64,000 nucleotides of DNA from Acinetobacter baumannii. Lineage in GTDB: Bacteria > Pseudomonadota > Gammaproteobacteria > Pseudomonadales > Moraxellaceae. The position numbers and the translations under genes are program-made. Under the pieces are notes generated by a model, which did no database searches, had not been told where the DNA came from, and saw only the letters and a list, made by a program, of their open reading frames with translations. Positions 56,310 through 64,000 of this stretch are shown in pieces (the stretch's first letter is position 1; each line of letters opens with the position of its first letter). Location of the stretch: positions 3,534,001 to 3,598,000 of the forward strand of contig NZ_CP046654.1 in NCBI RefSeq assembly GCF_009759685.1, in the 5' to 3' direction.

Positions 56310-57263
56310 TTAGATATCTAAAACTAGTCTCGGTGTTTTAGAGCGCGAACAGCACACCAATATTTGTTCATTGCTGGCTTTTTCTTCATCAGTAAAATAA
56401 ACATCTCGATGATCAGGTTCACCTTCAATCACATCGCACATGCAGGTTCCACATACGCCTTGCTCGCAAGACATTTCAATCTCGATGCCTTCTTTAGCCA
56501 AAGCCTGCAAAATGGTTTCGCCAGCTTCGACCATAATGATTTTTCCGCTACGCTCAGCCACCACTTCAAATGAATCTCCCGATGTGTCGGTTTCGACTTG
56601 GAAATACTCTTTGTGGATTTGCTGCTCAGGAAAATCGTGAGTCGTGGCGAGGTTAATCACCCAATCCATGAAACCGACTGGACCACAGGTATAAATATGA
56701 CTTTCAGAATCAATATCTTTAATGGCAGATTCAAAAAATGCTCTGTGGCTTGCGCCTTCGGATTTAAAATGGAAAGTTGTGTATTGTGCTAACACACCAT
56801 TTTTAATTTCATCAACAAAAGCACATTTTTCAGGGCTAGCACCACAGTAGTGAAGCTCAAATGATGCACCTTCATGTGCAAGTTGATATGCCATCGTAAT
56901 TAACGGCGTAATCCCGATTCCACCGCCAATCAATACACTGTGCTTGGCTTTTAAAAGTGGAAATAAATTTTTTGGCTCACTGACCTGAATTTGCATCCCA
57001 TCTTTAATTTCATCAAATGCAGAAATCGAGCCACCACGTGATTCAGGGTCACGTAAGATTCCAAGGCGAAACTTTCCTTCGTCATTTGGATTTTGGCAAA
57101 GCGAATATTGGCGCACCATACCATTCGGTAAGTGCACATCAATATGTGCACCGGGTTCAACCTTTGGTAATGCAGCAGAAGTTGCAGATTCAAACTCCAT
57201 AACTGCAATATTTCCACCTTCCACATGGCGATTTTTAACGACAACATCATAAAGTGTAGTCAT
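56310..57263 (-). CDS. iacF: Ferredoxin reductase of the Rieske oxygenase system (IacF)
   Basis: A 317-residue phthalate-dioxygenase-reductase type protein: flavin domain (RQYSLCQNPNDEGKFRLGI), NAD domain (VLIGGGIGITPLITMAYQL, IYTCGPVGFMDWVI) and a C-terminal plant-type [2Fe-2S] ferredoxin (CEQGVCGTCMCD ... LVCCS). It passes electrons from NADH to the IacC/IacD oxygenase. 45 bases separate it from iacG. Confidence 0.92.
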   Translation of the reverse strand: MTTLYDVVVKNRHVEGGNIAVMEFESATSAALPKVEPGAHIDVHLPNGMVRQYSLCQNPNDEGKFRLGILRDPESRGGSISAFDEIKDGMQIQVSEPKNLFPLLKAKHSVLIGGGIGITPLITMAYQLAHEGASFELHYCGASPEKCAFVDEIKNGVLAQYTTFHFKSEGASHRAFFESAIKDIDSESHIYTCGPVGFMDWVINLATTHDFPEQQIHKEYFQVETDTSGDSFEVVAERSGKIIMVEAGETILQALAKEGIEIEMSCEQGVCGTCMCDVIEGEPDHRDVYFTDEEKASNEQILVCCSRSKTPRLVLDI

Positions 57264-57297
57264 GATTTAACTCCCTTTTCATGCCTAAGCTTGTGGC

Positions 57298-58035
57298 TTA
57301 GCGCATGAATAAACCACCGTTAATATCCCATGTTGCACCAGTCACAAAACTCGCATTTGGACTCGCAAGCAACCCACAAGTTTCAGCAATAAAATGCATA
57401 CTTCCTAAGGCTTTAACCGGAATATTCTGGATGAACTGTTCCATTTTTTCGTCTGGCACCACACTATGAACGATCGGTGACTCCATCGGTCCCGGTGCAA
57501 TCGCATTGACCGTAACACCTTTTGCCGCAAACTCTTTGGCAAAAATTTTGGTTAACGTCACAATGGCCCCTTTGGTTGCCGCGTAGTGTGCACCCGTTGC
57601 AGTACCGCCGTTTTGTCCCGCTAAAGACGCCATATTAATGATGCGTCCATAACCTTTATTCGCCATATATTGGCCAATAATTTGACAAGCTTGAAAGGTG
57701 CCGCGTTGGTTAACTTGGGTTACCCAATCAAAATCGGCTGCGGTAATTTCTAATACAGGTGTTGCTTTGGTGACGGTGGCATTGTTAATCAACACATCAA
57801 GTTTAGAAAATTTCTCTTCAATCCATTGCACCGCTGCATGAAAATCTGCCTCAACCGAAATATCCAGCTTTAAAGGAAACATATTTTGGGCATACTGACT
57901 TTGTGCCTTAGCATTTTCGGCTTTTTCAAGCGTACTTGCCGACAAAATCACTTGATGGCCTTGGCTCGCAAAATATTCAGCAATGACATTACCGAGTCCA
58001 GAAGCAGCACCTGTCACTAAAACAACCTGTTTCAT
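57298..58035 (-). CDS. iacE: Short-chain dehydrogenase of indole-3-acetate catabolism (IacE)
   Basis: A 245-residue SDR counted from ATG 58035 (MKQVVLVTGAASGLGNVIAE). The longer reading overlaps iacD and lacks a ribosome site, while AGGAGCGGTAAC precedes 58035. GAASGLG cofactor motif, NNAT, catalytic YAATKGAIVT and a C-terminal TWDINGGLFMR. Known role of IacE: helps process the hydroxylated indole-acetate intermediate. Confidence 0.9.
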   Translation of the reverse strand: MKQVVLVTGAASGLGNVIAEYFASQGHQVILSASTLEKAENAKAQSQYAQNMFPLKLDISVEADFHAAVQWIEEKFSKLDVLINNATVTKATPVLEITAADFDWVTQVNQRGTFQACQIIGQYMANKGYGRIINMASLAGQNGGTATGAHYAATKGAIVTLTKIFAKEFAAKGVTVNAIAPGPMESPIVHSVVPDEKMEQFIQNIPVKALGSMHFIAETCGLLASPNASFVTGATWDINGGLFMR

Positions 58036-58045
58036 GTTACCGCTC

Positions 58046-58531
58046 CTAAAGAATGTAGCTAATACCAGCCAAGGTATCGGTTGAGTTAACCAAGTTAATG
58101 ATTTTACGGTTAATCTTAAAACCAGTATCAGCATCACGAGTTAGATGGTATGTAATATCGGCCGTGTAATGCTTGAGGTTTTCTTTACGGAATTCACGTA
58201 AATTTTGAGCACAACGTAAAACGATTTCATCATCTTGATCTTGAATCACTCGTACTCGCGAAATACTGCGTACCGTATTCGCCTTTGGTGCTGTAGAAAT
58301 TGCCTCACCATTTTCAAGACGCTCTACCCGTAACTTACGCATATGATTATCGTCATAGGCATAATTTAAGTTGTTTTCGTAGTCTGTGAGATTCGGGTCA
58401 ATCGGAATGATATAAATGCCCTTTTCATTCCATAAATTGAGCCATTCACGGTATTCACTGTGGTCTAACATATCTGCTTCAGCCCAGATGAAAGCAGTGA
58501 CTTCATTTAATAATTGCAGATTCATATTCAT
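58046..58531 (-). CDS. iacD: Rieske oxygenase small (beta) subunit (IacD)
   Basis: A 161-residue ring-hydroxylating dioxygenase beta subunit (EVTAFIWAEADMLDHSEYRE WLNLW near the start, DNHMRKLRVERLENG). It forms the alpha-beta hexamer with IacC and is structural. Starts 10 bases after the iacC stop with GGAGAG in front. Confidence 0.92.
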   Translation of the reverse strand: MNMNLQLLNEVTAFIWAEADMLDHSEYREWLNLWNEKGIYIIPIDPNLTDYENNLNYAYDDNHMRKLRVERLENGEAISTAPKANTVRSISRVRVIQDQDDEIVLRCAQNLREFRKENLKHYTADITYHLTRDADTGFKINRKIINLVNSTDTLAGISYIL

Positions 58532-58541
58532 TGCTCTCTCC

Positions 58542-59852
58542 TTAAGCTGTCATCATCTTTTTCCACTGCTGATATGCTGCACGCATACCTGTTTCAGCAC
58601 TGACATCACTTTTTAAGCCATCTTCAGTTTTAACTTCACCCGGTAAACCGCGGTTGAGCATGATCCATAAGTCATTACCGGCATTGGCACCATGTTGTAC
58701 GCGTTCCCAAGCCTCGGAGTCATCTGGCGTACCAAAACCAAATGGGCCTTGGAAATGTTCATGTAAACGTAAGCGATATTGATTGGCAATTTGTGGACCG
58801 CCGTCCATCGTAATCACCGAGTGATGAATTTCTGTTTCAGCAACTGAAATTGGCTGTAACACACGGAAGAACGCCATTGAGCATGCAATATTCGGAAATA
58901 AATTTAAGTTAAAGCCAGAACCACCAACTGCTCGAACAATACGGCGTACTTCTAACTCTTCATGCCCTTCGTCACGCAAAGCTTGAGCCAAGTCTTCGAA
59001 ACGCTCTTGAATTGGTCGCTCCATTAAGTCTTCTTCTAAATCGACCAGTTCAGGAATCATCACCATGACACTGTGACCGTTTCCTAAGTCTTCAACAAAG
59101 CCCGGCTGGTTTTCGAAGTTAAAGAGTTCTTCGGTTTTTTCATCGACAGAACTTAAGAATGACTTGTGTACCAACGGGAAGTGATATGCATCGGTGGTAT
59201 TTTCAAGCTGGATTTTCCAGTTACCCGGGAAACGGAAACGGTGTTCACCCAACACTTTAATTGGATAACCCGCGCCTTGTTTCATAAACAGATCAATCCA
59301 TTTTTTTGCTGGCCCAAGGAACTCTTCAAGCGGTTGAATGTCTTCTTTAAATGAAGCGAAGATCATGCCGTTATATTCTTCTACCCGTAGACTCACCAGC
59401 GGTAATTCTGACTTATCTAAACAATCGCCGTAACTTTCCGGAGATGGCACGCCACGTAAACTGCCATCAAGTGCATAACTCCAACCGTGATATGGGCATA
59501 CAAAACTGTTAGTTTTTCCTTTTTTATGTTCACATACGGTTGCTGCACGGTGACGGCAACGGTTTAAAAGTACATGGACTTTCTTTTTACGGTCACGCAC
59601 CACTACAACAGGCTGTTTACCGATATTAATGGTTTTATAGCTTCCGCCTTCTGGAATTTCGCTGGCATGCGCAACCCACACCCAAGTGCTATAAAAGATT
59701 TTTTCCATCTCTTCATCAAAAATGCGTTCATCTTTATAAAGAGAGGTATGGGCACGGTCACTTTTAACTAAAGCATCATAATCAATGCCAATGTTATGCG
59801 TTGGGATAATACTGTTCATATCAATAGTCCTTTTAAATATGTCCTGGGTCAT
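58542..59852 (-). CDS. iacC: Rieske oxygenase large (alpha) subunit (IacC)
   Basis: A 436-residue oxygenase. The Rieske cluster is CRHRAATVCEHKK ... CPYHGW (Cys99, His101, Cys119, His122), and the mononuclear-iron motif is DAYHFPLVH (about 220-228). The ATG at 59852 overlaps the iacI stop by four bases (ATGA). A second ATG at 59819 (MNSIIPTHNIG) has a better ribosome site (AAAAGGAC) and may be the real start, giving 425 residues. It acts with IacD and IacF late in the conversion of indole-3-acetate to catechol. Confidence 0.92.
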   Translation of the reverse strand: MTQDIFKRTIDMNSIIPTHNIGIDYDALVKSDRAHTSLYKDERIFDEEMEKIFYSTWVWVAHASEIPEGGSYKTINIGKQPVVVVRDRKKKVHVLLNRCRHRAATVCEHKKGKTNSFVCPYHGWSYALDGSLRGVPSPESYGDCLDKSELPLVSLRVEEYNGMIFASFKEDIQPLEEFLGPAKKWIDLFMKQGAGYPIKVLGEHRFRFPGNWKIQLENTTDAYHFPLVHKSFLSSVDEKTEELFNFENQPGFVEDLGNGHSVMVMIPELVDLEEDLMERPIQERFEDLAQALRDEGHEELEVRRIVRAVGGSGFNLNLFPNIACSMAFFRVLQPISVAETEIHHSVITMDGGPQIANQYRLRLHEHFQGPFGFGTPDDSEAWERVQHGANAGNDLWIMLNRGLPGEVKTEDGLKSDVSAETGMRAAYQQWKKMMTA

Positions 59853-60376
59853 TCCTGGGAAGGTACCGGCAACTCGGCTTCACTGTGCCAATGCGATACC
59901 GGACGACTGAAAATATTCTGTGTTTGGAAATGTTTAATTTTCCATGTTCCATCTGCTTGCTTCTGAAACTTCACCTTGAGCTTTGCTGCATTTAGATGAC
60001 TACGGCCATCTTGAAAAGTTGAAGTTTGCAACATCAGCCATGAAGCATTTGCATCATTTTGATTTACATAAATTTGTTCTGAATTTACAAAGTGTGCATT
60101 CATGACAAAGTGAGATTCTTTTTGTGTATAGCGTTTGAACATGTCGTAAATCGACTGCCAAGAATCATAACGGCCAAAAGATTTGGCATATTTCTCACCA
60201 ATACCTTCCCAAATACAGTCTTGATCAAAAAGATTCATCAACTCATAAAGATCTGTATTTGCATTGAGCTCGTCGCAGATTTCCATATAACGGTTTATGC
60301 AGTTACGAATGGCATTGTGTGCTTCCAACTGTTCTAGCCGTTCTATAATTTCTGCAATATTCACTTTGTCAGTCAT
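59849..60376 (-). CDS. iacI: SnoaL/NTF2-like protein of indole-3-acetate catabolism (IacI)
   Basis: A 175-residue protein with the NTF2-like fold (IERLEQLEAHNAIRNCINRYMEI, then LMNLFDQDCIWEG, ...ADGTWKIKHFQTQNIF). The position between iacB and iacC matches iacI. Proteins of this group can be cofactor-independent hydrolases or dehydratases; its step in the pathway is not clear from sequence. Stop overlaps the iacC start. Confidence 0.88.
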   Translation of the reverse strand: MTDKVNIAEIIERLEQLEAHNAIRNCINRYMEICDELNANTDLYELMNLFDQDCIWEGIGEKYAKSFGRYDSWQSIYDMFKRYTQKESHFVMNAHFVNSEQIYVNQNDANASWLMLQTSTFQDGRSHLNAAKLKVKFQKQADGTWKIKHFQTQNIFSRPVSHWHSEAELPVPSQE

Positions 60377-60386
60377 TGCGGTCGCC

Positions 60387-60746
60387 TTAACGTTGAATAA
60401 TCAATTCACGCCCAACACGAGCTTCAACTTTGCAATATTTCCAAAGTTTGTATGGCCCTTCACCCACCACGGTCGTTCTAAATAAGTTACAAGCTGCATG
60501 TACTGTCTCAATATCCGGAACATCTGCAAGCAAATAAGTGGTCCAAGGCCAGCCCGTACTTGCACCCACCATGCTTTGGTCATCATCAAGATTCCCAAAA
60601 ACATGCACACCAGGTAGGTCATGAATGCCATTCCACATTTCACCAAATGCTGCCCAAACCGCTTTTGCTTCAGCAGGTTCTGCATCAAAAAAGTTCTGGT
60701 TAATACCCATGCAAAACAACACGCGTAATGGTTTTTTAGCTTCCAT
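60387..60746 (-). CDS. iacB: Small conserved protein of indole-3-acetate catabolism (IacB)
   Basis: A 119-residue protein (MEAKKPLRVLFCMGINQNFF) with the compact alpha/beta pattern of dimeric ferredoxin-like (EthD/ABM) proteins: VLFCMG strand, PGVHVFGNLDDD, ADVPDIETVHAAC. Position between iacA and iacI, and the length, match iacB. Its biochemical role is unsettled in the literature I know. A 116-codon ORF in another frame overlaps it and is a shadow. Confidence 0.88.
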   Translation of the reverse strand: MEAKKPLRVLFCMGINQNFFDAEPAEAKAVWAAFGEMWNGIHDLPGVHVFGNLDDDQSMVGASTGWPWTTYLLADVPDIETVHAACNLFRTTVVGEGPYKLWKYCKVEARVGRELIIQR

Positions 60747-60774
60747 CTCAATATTCCTTTTTTAAAATTTAAAC

Positions 60775-61944
60775 TTATAGATAACCTGGGGCTGGCTTTA
60801 ACCCGAAACTGACTAAACCTGCATTTTGTAAAGTTGCATCACCCATAAAGGCATGCTGGGTCACCACGTTGGTATCATTTACAAAACGGCTAAATGGATT
60901 GTTGGTATAAATCGCTGTCATACCCGCAAGCATTTGCATTTTTCGGGTCACTTTGGCGCAAACGCGAGCTGCATGTGTACATGCCAGACGCATATCACTA
61001 ATCTGTTCAGCAGTTGCTTCACGACCAGCAATAATTTCATTCCAGACAATATCCATGGTTTGATAAAACCAAGACTTTGCCGCCTGAAACTCTGCATCAG
61101 CTTGAGCAAACTCATATTGAGTCACTGGTCGGTTTGCAATTTCTGACCCACCTGTAATAGATGCTTTACCTGGTGCTAATTTTTCAAATTCTTCTAATGC
61201 GGCAGCTGCAACCCCAATACCCACCACGGTTAATACTTGAGTCGCTAAAGACAGTGATGGATATTTAAAAAATGGCTCGCTAAGTTTTGAAGGTTCGCCA
61301 CGTACAAAGGTCCATTTCTTTTCGACCAATACATCTTCAACCACCAAATCATGACTTCCGGTACCTTTTAGGCCAACAGTGTCCCATGTCATTTCAATTT
61401 TGGCTTTGTTGGCAGGCATCACGGCCATACGTGGTAAACCTTGCATTTCATTATTTTTAAGGGGTGAAATTCCCACACCAACAATGTCAGCGCCCATACA
61501 GCCGCTTGAAAATTTCCAACGTCCGCGCACCACCACACCTTCATCGGTAATTTCGGCAGGCTGAGGTGGGAAAATACCTCCGGCAAATACGACATCTGGC
61601 CCGTTTTGGTATAACTCTTTCAGCGTTTCTTCCGGCAAACTTCCTAAATACGCAGGACTCATACCGAAACTTGCTACCCAACCCACTGAACCATCAGCTT
61701 TAGATAAAGTCTCGATCAACTCACAAAATTGCCGTGGTGACCATTCTTCACCACCAAAACGTTTAGGCACCAAAGCACGGTAAACACCAATTTTTTTAAG
61801 TTTTTCGATAATGTCTTGGCTTACATAGGCCTGATTATCAAACTCACCTGCACAGGCACGCTCACGAATTTCTTGGCACAAAGCATCTAAGTCAACTGCT
61901 TTGTCTTGAGCAGCAAACTCCATTTTAGACAACTTATTCATCAT
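60775..61944 (-). CDS. iacA: Indole-3-acetate monooxygenase (IacA; acyl-CoA dehydrogenase-fold flavin hydroxylase)
   Basis: A 389-residue protein of the acyl-CoA-dehydrogenase-like group D flavin monooxygenases (HpaH C2 relatives): VPKRFGGEEWSPRQFCELIE, GSVGWVASFGMSPAYLG, GRWKFSSGCMGADIVGVG, MTWDTVGLKGTGSHDLVVED and a C-terminal QHAFMGDATLQNAG. It needs reduced FMN, from IacG in the same operon, and hydroxylates indole-3-acetate at C2 as the first step. Second gene of the iacHABICDEFG order, 15 bases after iacH. Confidence 0.92.
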   Translation of the reverse strand: MMNKLSKMEFAAQDKAVDLDALCQEIRERACAGEFDNQAYVSQDIIEKLKKIGVYRALVPKRFGGEEWSPRQFCELIETLSKADGSVGWVASFGMSPAYLGSLPEETLKELYQNGPDVVFAGGIFPPQPAEITDEGVVVRGRWKFSSGCMGADIVGVGISPLKNNEMQGLPRMAVMPANKAKIEMTWDTVGLKGTGSHDLVVEDVLVEKKWTFVRGEPSKLSEPFFKYPSLSLATQVLTVVGIGVAAAALEEFEKLAPGKASITGGSEIANRPVTQYEFAQADAEFQAAKSWFYQTMDIVWNEIIAGREATAEQISDMRLACTHAARVCAKVTRKMQMLAGMTAIYTNNPFSRFVNDTNVVTQHAFMGDATLQNAGLVSFGLKPAPGYL

Positions 61945-61959
61945 CTAACTCCTTGTAAT

Positions 61960-63069
61960 TTATTGCATTGCATCAACACAAAATTTAGCTATTGCACATA
62001 ATTGCTCATCTTTTTGATGCTTTGATACGAACTGTAAGCCCACAGGCAAGCCTTCACTGGTTTCAAGTGGCACTGAAATAGCTGGATGTCCTGATAAATT
62101 AAATGGTCGAACTAAACCGGTTAGGTTCAAAAAAGCGACTGTGTTTTCAGCTTCAGAAACTTTTGGTGGAATTTGTGGAAGTGTCGGTAGAACCAATGCA
62201 TCATATTTTTCTAATAAAGCATCGAGTTCTTGGGTCAACTGCGCTTTCACAACTTCTGCTTGCTTTACTTGCTCTAAAGTGGTGTGGGCTGCTTTTAATA
62301 AACGATTATTTACATCAGAACCAATTAAGCCTGTTTGAGTTAACTCACCAAAAGCTTGCCAGTTTTCATAGTTAATAATCTGCATGCCTGCATCATAAGC
62401 TGCTTCAAAATGTTCAACTTTTTCTAAAACGGTCTCTAAATTCGCTTTTTGAAGTGCTTGATAAATACAGTTCCAAACAACCTCATCTGCTTTGACATTG
62501 AGCAGCGCAAGTTTTGGTGTACGAGTGCATTCAGCCGGCTTAAAAGTTGGATCAATAATTTGCATAGCTTTTTCAATCATCTCGACTGAATTTGCAAAAG
62601 GACCAACGCAATCTAAAGAACTTGACGGCGGGTATACGCCTTCGCGACTTACCCGACCAAAAGTCGGTTTTAAACCAAAAACTCCGCAGCACGCAGCGGG
62701 CATACGGATAGAGCCACCCGTGTCAGTGCCTAGAGTAAAGTCAGCTTGTTTAGCTGCAACTGCTGCGGCTGAACCACTTGAAGAGCCACCCGGAATAAGT
62801 TCAGGATATTTAGGGTTAATAGGTGTACCAAAAGCATGGTTAATGCCCGTAATTCCAAAAGCCAATTCGTGCAAATTTGTCTTGCCAATAATTTCGCAAT
62901 CAGCTTTTAAGATGTTTTTAACCACCTCTGCATCATCATGTGCGGGTTCAACTTCTAATAAAGCTCTACTGCCAGCAATGGTTTTTAGACCTTGAATATC
63001 TATAGTGTCCTTCACCATCACCTTAATTTTGCCGCTTCCTTTTTGCACACTTTGGCTAATAATATTCAT
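61960..63069 (-). CDS. iacH: Amidase (amidase-signature family, IacH)
   Basis: A 369-residue amidase-signature enzyme. Lys20 (IKVMVKDTID), the Ser-rich signature GGSSSGSAAAVAAKQADF (about 92-109) and TDTGGSIRMPAACCGVFG give the Ser-Ser-Lys triad. It is shorter than typical amidases (~460) but this is usual for IacH. It could hydrolyse indole-3-acetamide or an amide intermediate. First gene of the leftward operon, divergent from iacR. Confidence 0.9.
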   Translation of the reverse strand: MNIISQSVQKGSGKIKVMVKDTIDIQGLKTIAGSRALLEVEPAHDDAEVVKNILKADCEIIGKTNLHELAFGITGINHAFGTPINPKYPELIPGGSSSGSAAAVAAKQADFTLGTDTGGSIRMPAACCGVFGLKPTFGRVSREGVYPPSSSLDCVGPFANSVEMIEKAMQIIDPTFKPAECTRTPKLALLNVKADEVVWNCIYQALQKANLETVLEKVEHFEAAYDAGMQIINYENWQAFGELTQTGLIGSDVNNRLLKAAHTTLEQVKQAEVVKAQLTQELDALLEKYDALVLPTLPQIPPKVSEAENTVAFLNLTGLVRPFNLSGHPAISVPLETSEGLPVGLQFVSKHQKDEQLCAIAKFCVDAMQ

Positions 63070-63102
63070 TCACTTTTCCATGTATTTTTATCCATTAATT
63101 AA

Positions 63103-63131
63103 AATATCAGAAAATTTAATGGAATTGTCAA
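63103..63131 (-). promoter_or_regulatory. Probable iacH promoter
   Basis: Minus strand: -35 TTGACA (63126-63131), 17-bp spacer, -10 GATATT (63103-63108), 34 bases before the iacH start. AT-rich inverted half-sites (ATTAA / TTAAT) overlap the -10 and may be IacR contacts. Confidence 0.55.
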
Positions 63132-63218
63132 GTAATTTTTCTAATGTGCGTTCAAGGAAATATGCAAAATTTTGTTTATAATAGAATTACCCTTTTTTTA
63201 CTAAGTTATTGCTTAGCT

Positions 63219-63686
63219 ATGCTTGATCATTTAGAACAATTTCTTCCCAATAAAGAACCGTCGAGTATTCAAAACTTCCCCTTTTTCTGGATTTCCCAAG
63301 TTAATGGTAAATATTCACAACTTATTGAAAAATCTATAAAGAAACTTGGCATTGATAATACTCGCCGCAAAATTATTTTAAGTACCAATGCGCTTGGGGA
63401 AGCCAGTATCACTGACATTGCCAATCTTTCTACTTTAAAACTCACAACAGCAACAAAGGCTGTATATCGATTGGTAGAAGATGGCATTGTGGAAGTCTAC
63501 TCTTCCACCACTGATGAACGGATTTCGATGGTGAAATTAACGGCCAAAGGTGTTGAGCTTGTTGAGCAGATTAACCAAATTAGTGTGGTTACCTTAGCGG
63601 GGATCCTCAATGCTTTTTCAGAAGATGAACTGCATAATCTAAATCATCAGTTAAAAAAGTTATTTGATCTCATGCCATCAAGTTAA
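63219..63686 (+). CDS. iacR: MarR-family regulator of the iac operon (IacR)
   Basis: A 155-residue MarR protein counted from ATG 63219 (MLDHLEQFLPNKEPSS). An upstream in-frame ATG at 63144 would add 25 hydrophobic, unlikely residues and would lie inside the intergenic promoter region. Winged HTH: EASITDIANLSTLKLTTATK then RLVEDGIVEVYSSTTDERIS. MarR-type IacR represses the iac genes until indole-3-acetate binds; the divergent arrangement supports this. Confidence 0.88.
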   Translation: MLDHLEQFLPNKEPSSIQNFPFFWISQVNGKYSQLIEKSIKKLGIDNTRRKIILSTNALGEASITDIANLSTLKLTTATKAVYRLVEDGIVEVYSSTTDERISMVKLTAKGVELVEQINQISVVTLAGILNAFSEDELHNLNHQLKKLFDLMPSS

Positions 63687-63720
63687 TTATTTCCATCGAC
63701 ATTAAATTAACTGGGCTCTA

Positions 63721-63753
63721 GAGCAGTTAAAGCTAGTCTTTCTTTAGCTGCTC
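63721..63753 (+). terminator. Hairpin after iacR
   Basis: GAGCAGTTAAAG / CTTTAGCTGCTC, 12-bp stem with one mismatch, loop 9 bases, 35 bases after the iacR stop. The T-run is poor, so termination would be weak. The rest of 63687-63852 holds nothing I can name. Confidence 0.5.
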
Positions 63754-63852
63754 ACTATAAAAAATCTGCCACAAATAGTAAAATTTATTAAATTCAAATA
63801 TTTATAATAATTAAACCCTCCTAATAGCTCACTTAACATACTTTTTAGGTAT

Positions 63853-64000
63853 CTAAACATACTCAACAAGTAATGGAATTTTACATATAAAAAGAAAATA
63901 ATAATTCAATAATCTAGTCAGCATTACTATTTCTGTTTGTGTTAAGTCACCTTCTTCAAGGCCCCTTACCAAACCAAATTCAATCATTTCTAGCCGTTTC
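63853..64000 (-). CDS. 3' end of a minus-strand gene cut by the window edge
   Basis: Open on the minus strand from the edge to a TAG at 63853-63855, 48 codons with coding-like residues (KRLEMIEFGLVRGLEEGDLT). The last ~20 residues (NYYFLFICKIPLLVEYV) are hydrophobic and look less typical of a coding end, so the reading frame may be degenerate. No family is recognisable. Confidence 0.35.
   Translation of the reverse strand, partial: KRLEMIEFGLVRGLEEGDLTQTEIVMLTRLLNYYFLFICKIPLLVEYV

Noticed and set aside
60401..60751. 116-codon minus-strand ORF overlapping iacB in another frame
   Set aside because: The iacB frame fits the length, position and composition of the family; the alternative is Cys/Trp-rich and lacks a ribosome site.

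Overview
The window looks like a chromosomal segment of an Acinetobacter species, most likely from the A. calcoaceticus-baumannii complex. This is an inference from AT-rich coding sequence, a cat cluster with a CatM-type operator, and an indole-3-acetate (iac) cluster in the order known from A. baumannii. I see no rRNA, tRNA, CRISPR array or recognisable complete insertion sequence. The main mobile-looking features are a phage C4-like RNA region and a 314-bp inverted-repeat element inside the cat operon.

Layout. 1-8.5 kb (minus strand): a contact-dependent inhibition (CDI) locus, cdiB-cdiA-immunity, followed by a further small ORF cut by the window edge. 8.7-9.75 kb: a TetR regulator and a structured C4-like RNA region. 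10-19.1 kb (minus): a fatty- or alicyclic-acid catabolic block (BASS transporter, acyl-CoA ligase, FadL-like channel, acyl-CoA dehydrogenase, MaoC hydratase, three SDRs) with a divergent LysR gene. 20.3-24.1 kb (plus): a TetR/MBL-hydrolase pair sharing a palindromic operator, then an Rrf2 regulator and an NDH-2-like flavoprotein. 24.2-31 kb: a MerR-centred cluster of two DJ-1/Hsp31-like proteins, an Old Yellow Enzyme-like reductase, a saccharopine-dehydrogenase-like reductase, an alpha/beta hydrolase and an acetoacetate-decarboxylase-like protein. Five promoters here have the MerR 19-bp spacer and the same dyad. 31-37.6 kb: a Weimberg-type pentonate (aldonate) oxidation block with a GntR/FadR regulator and twin operators. 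37.7 kb: a TorF-type porin.

38.5-63.7 kb is an aromatic catabolic island. It holds catM-catBCAIJFD (catechol to 3-oxoadipate, then succinyl-CoA and acetyl-CoA), a frameshifted penicillin-acylase-type gene, feaB / outer-membrane protein / tynA / feaR (aromatic amines to aryl acetates), and iacHABICDEFG with divergent iacR (indole-3-acetate to catechol). Read together, these modules could take tryptamine to indole-3-acetaldehyde (TynA), to indole-3-acetate (FeaB), to catechol (Iac), and on to central metabolism (Cat). The linkage is inferred; the individual assignments rest on recognisable families and motifs.

The strongest regulatory observations are the five matched MerR promoters, the paired TetR operators around the MBL gene, the identical 13-mer operators between the MFS and dehydratase genes, the CatM motif in front of catB, and a 22-bp-period direct repeat upstream of tynA that suits an AraC-type activator (FeaR).
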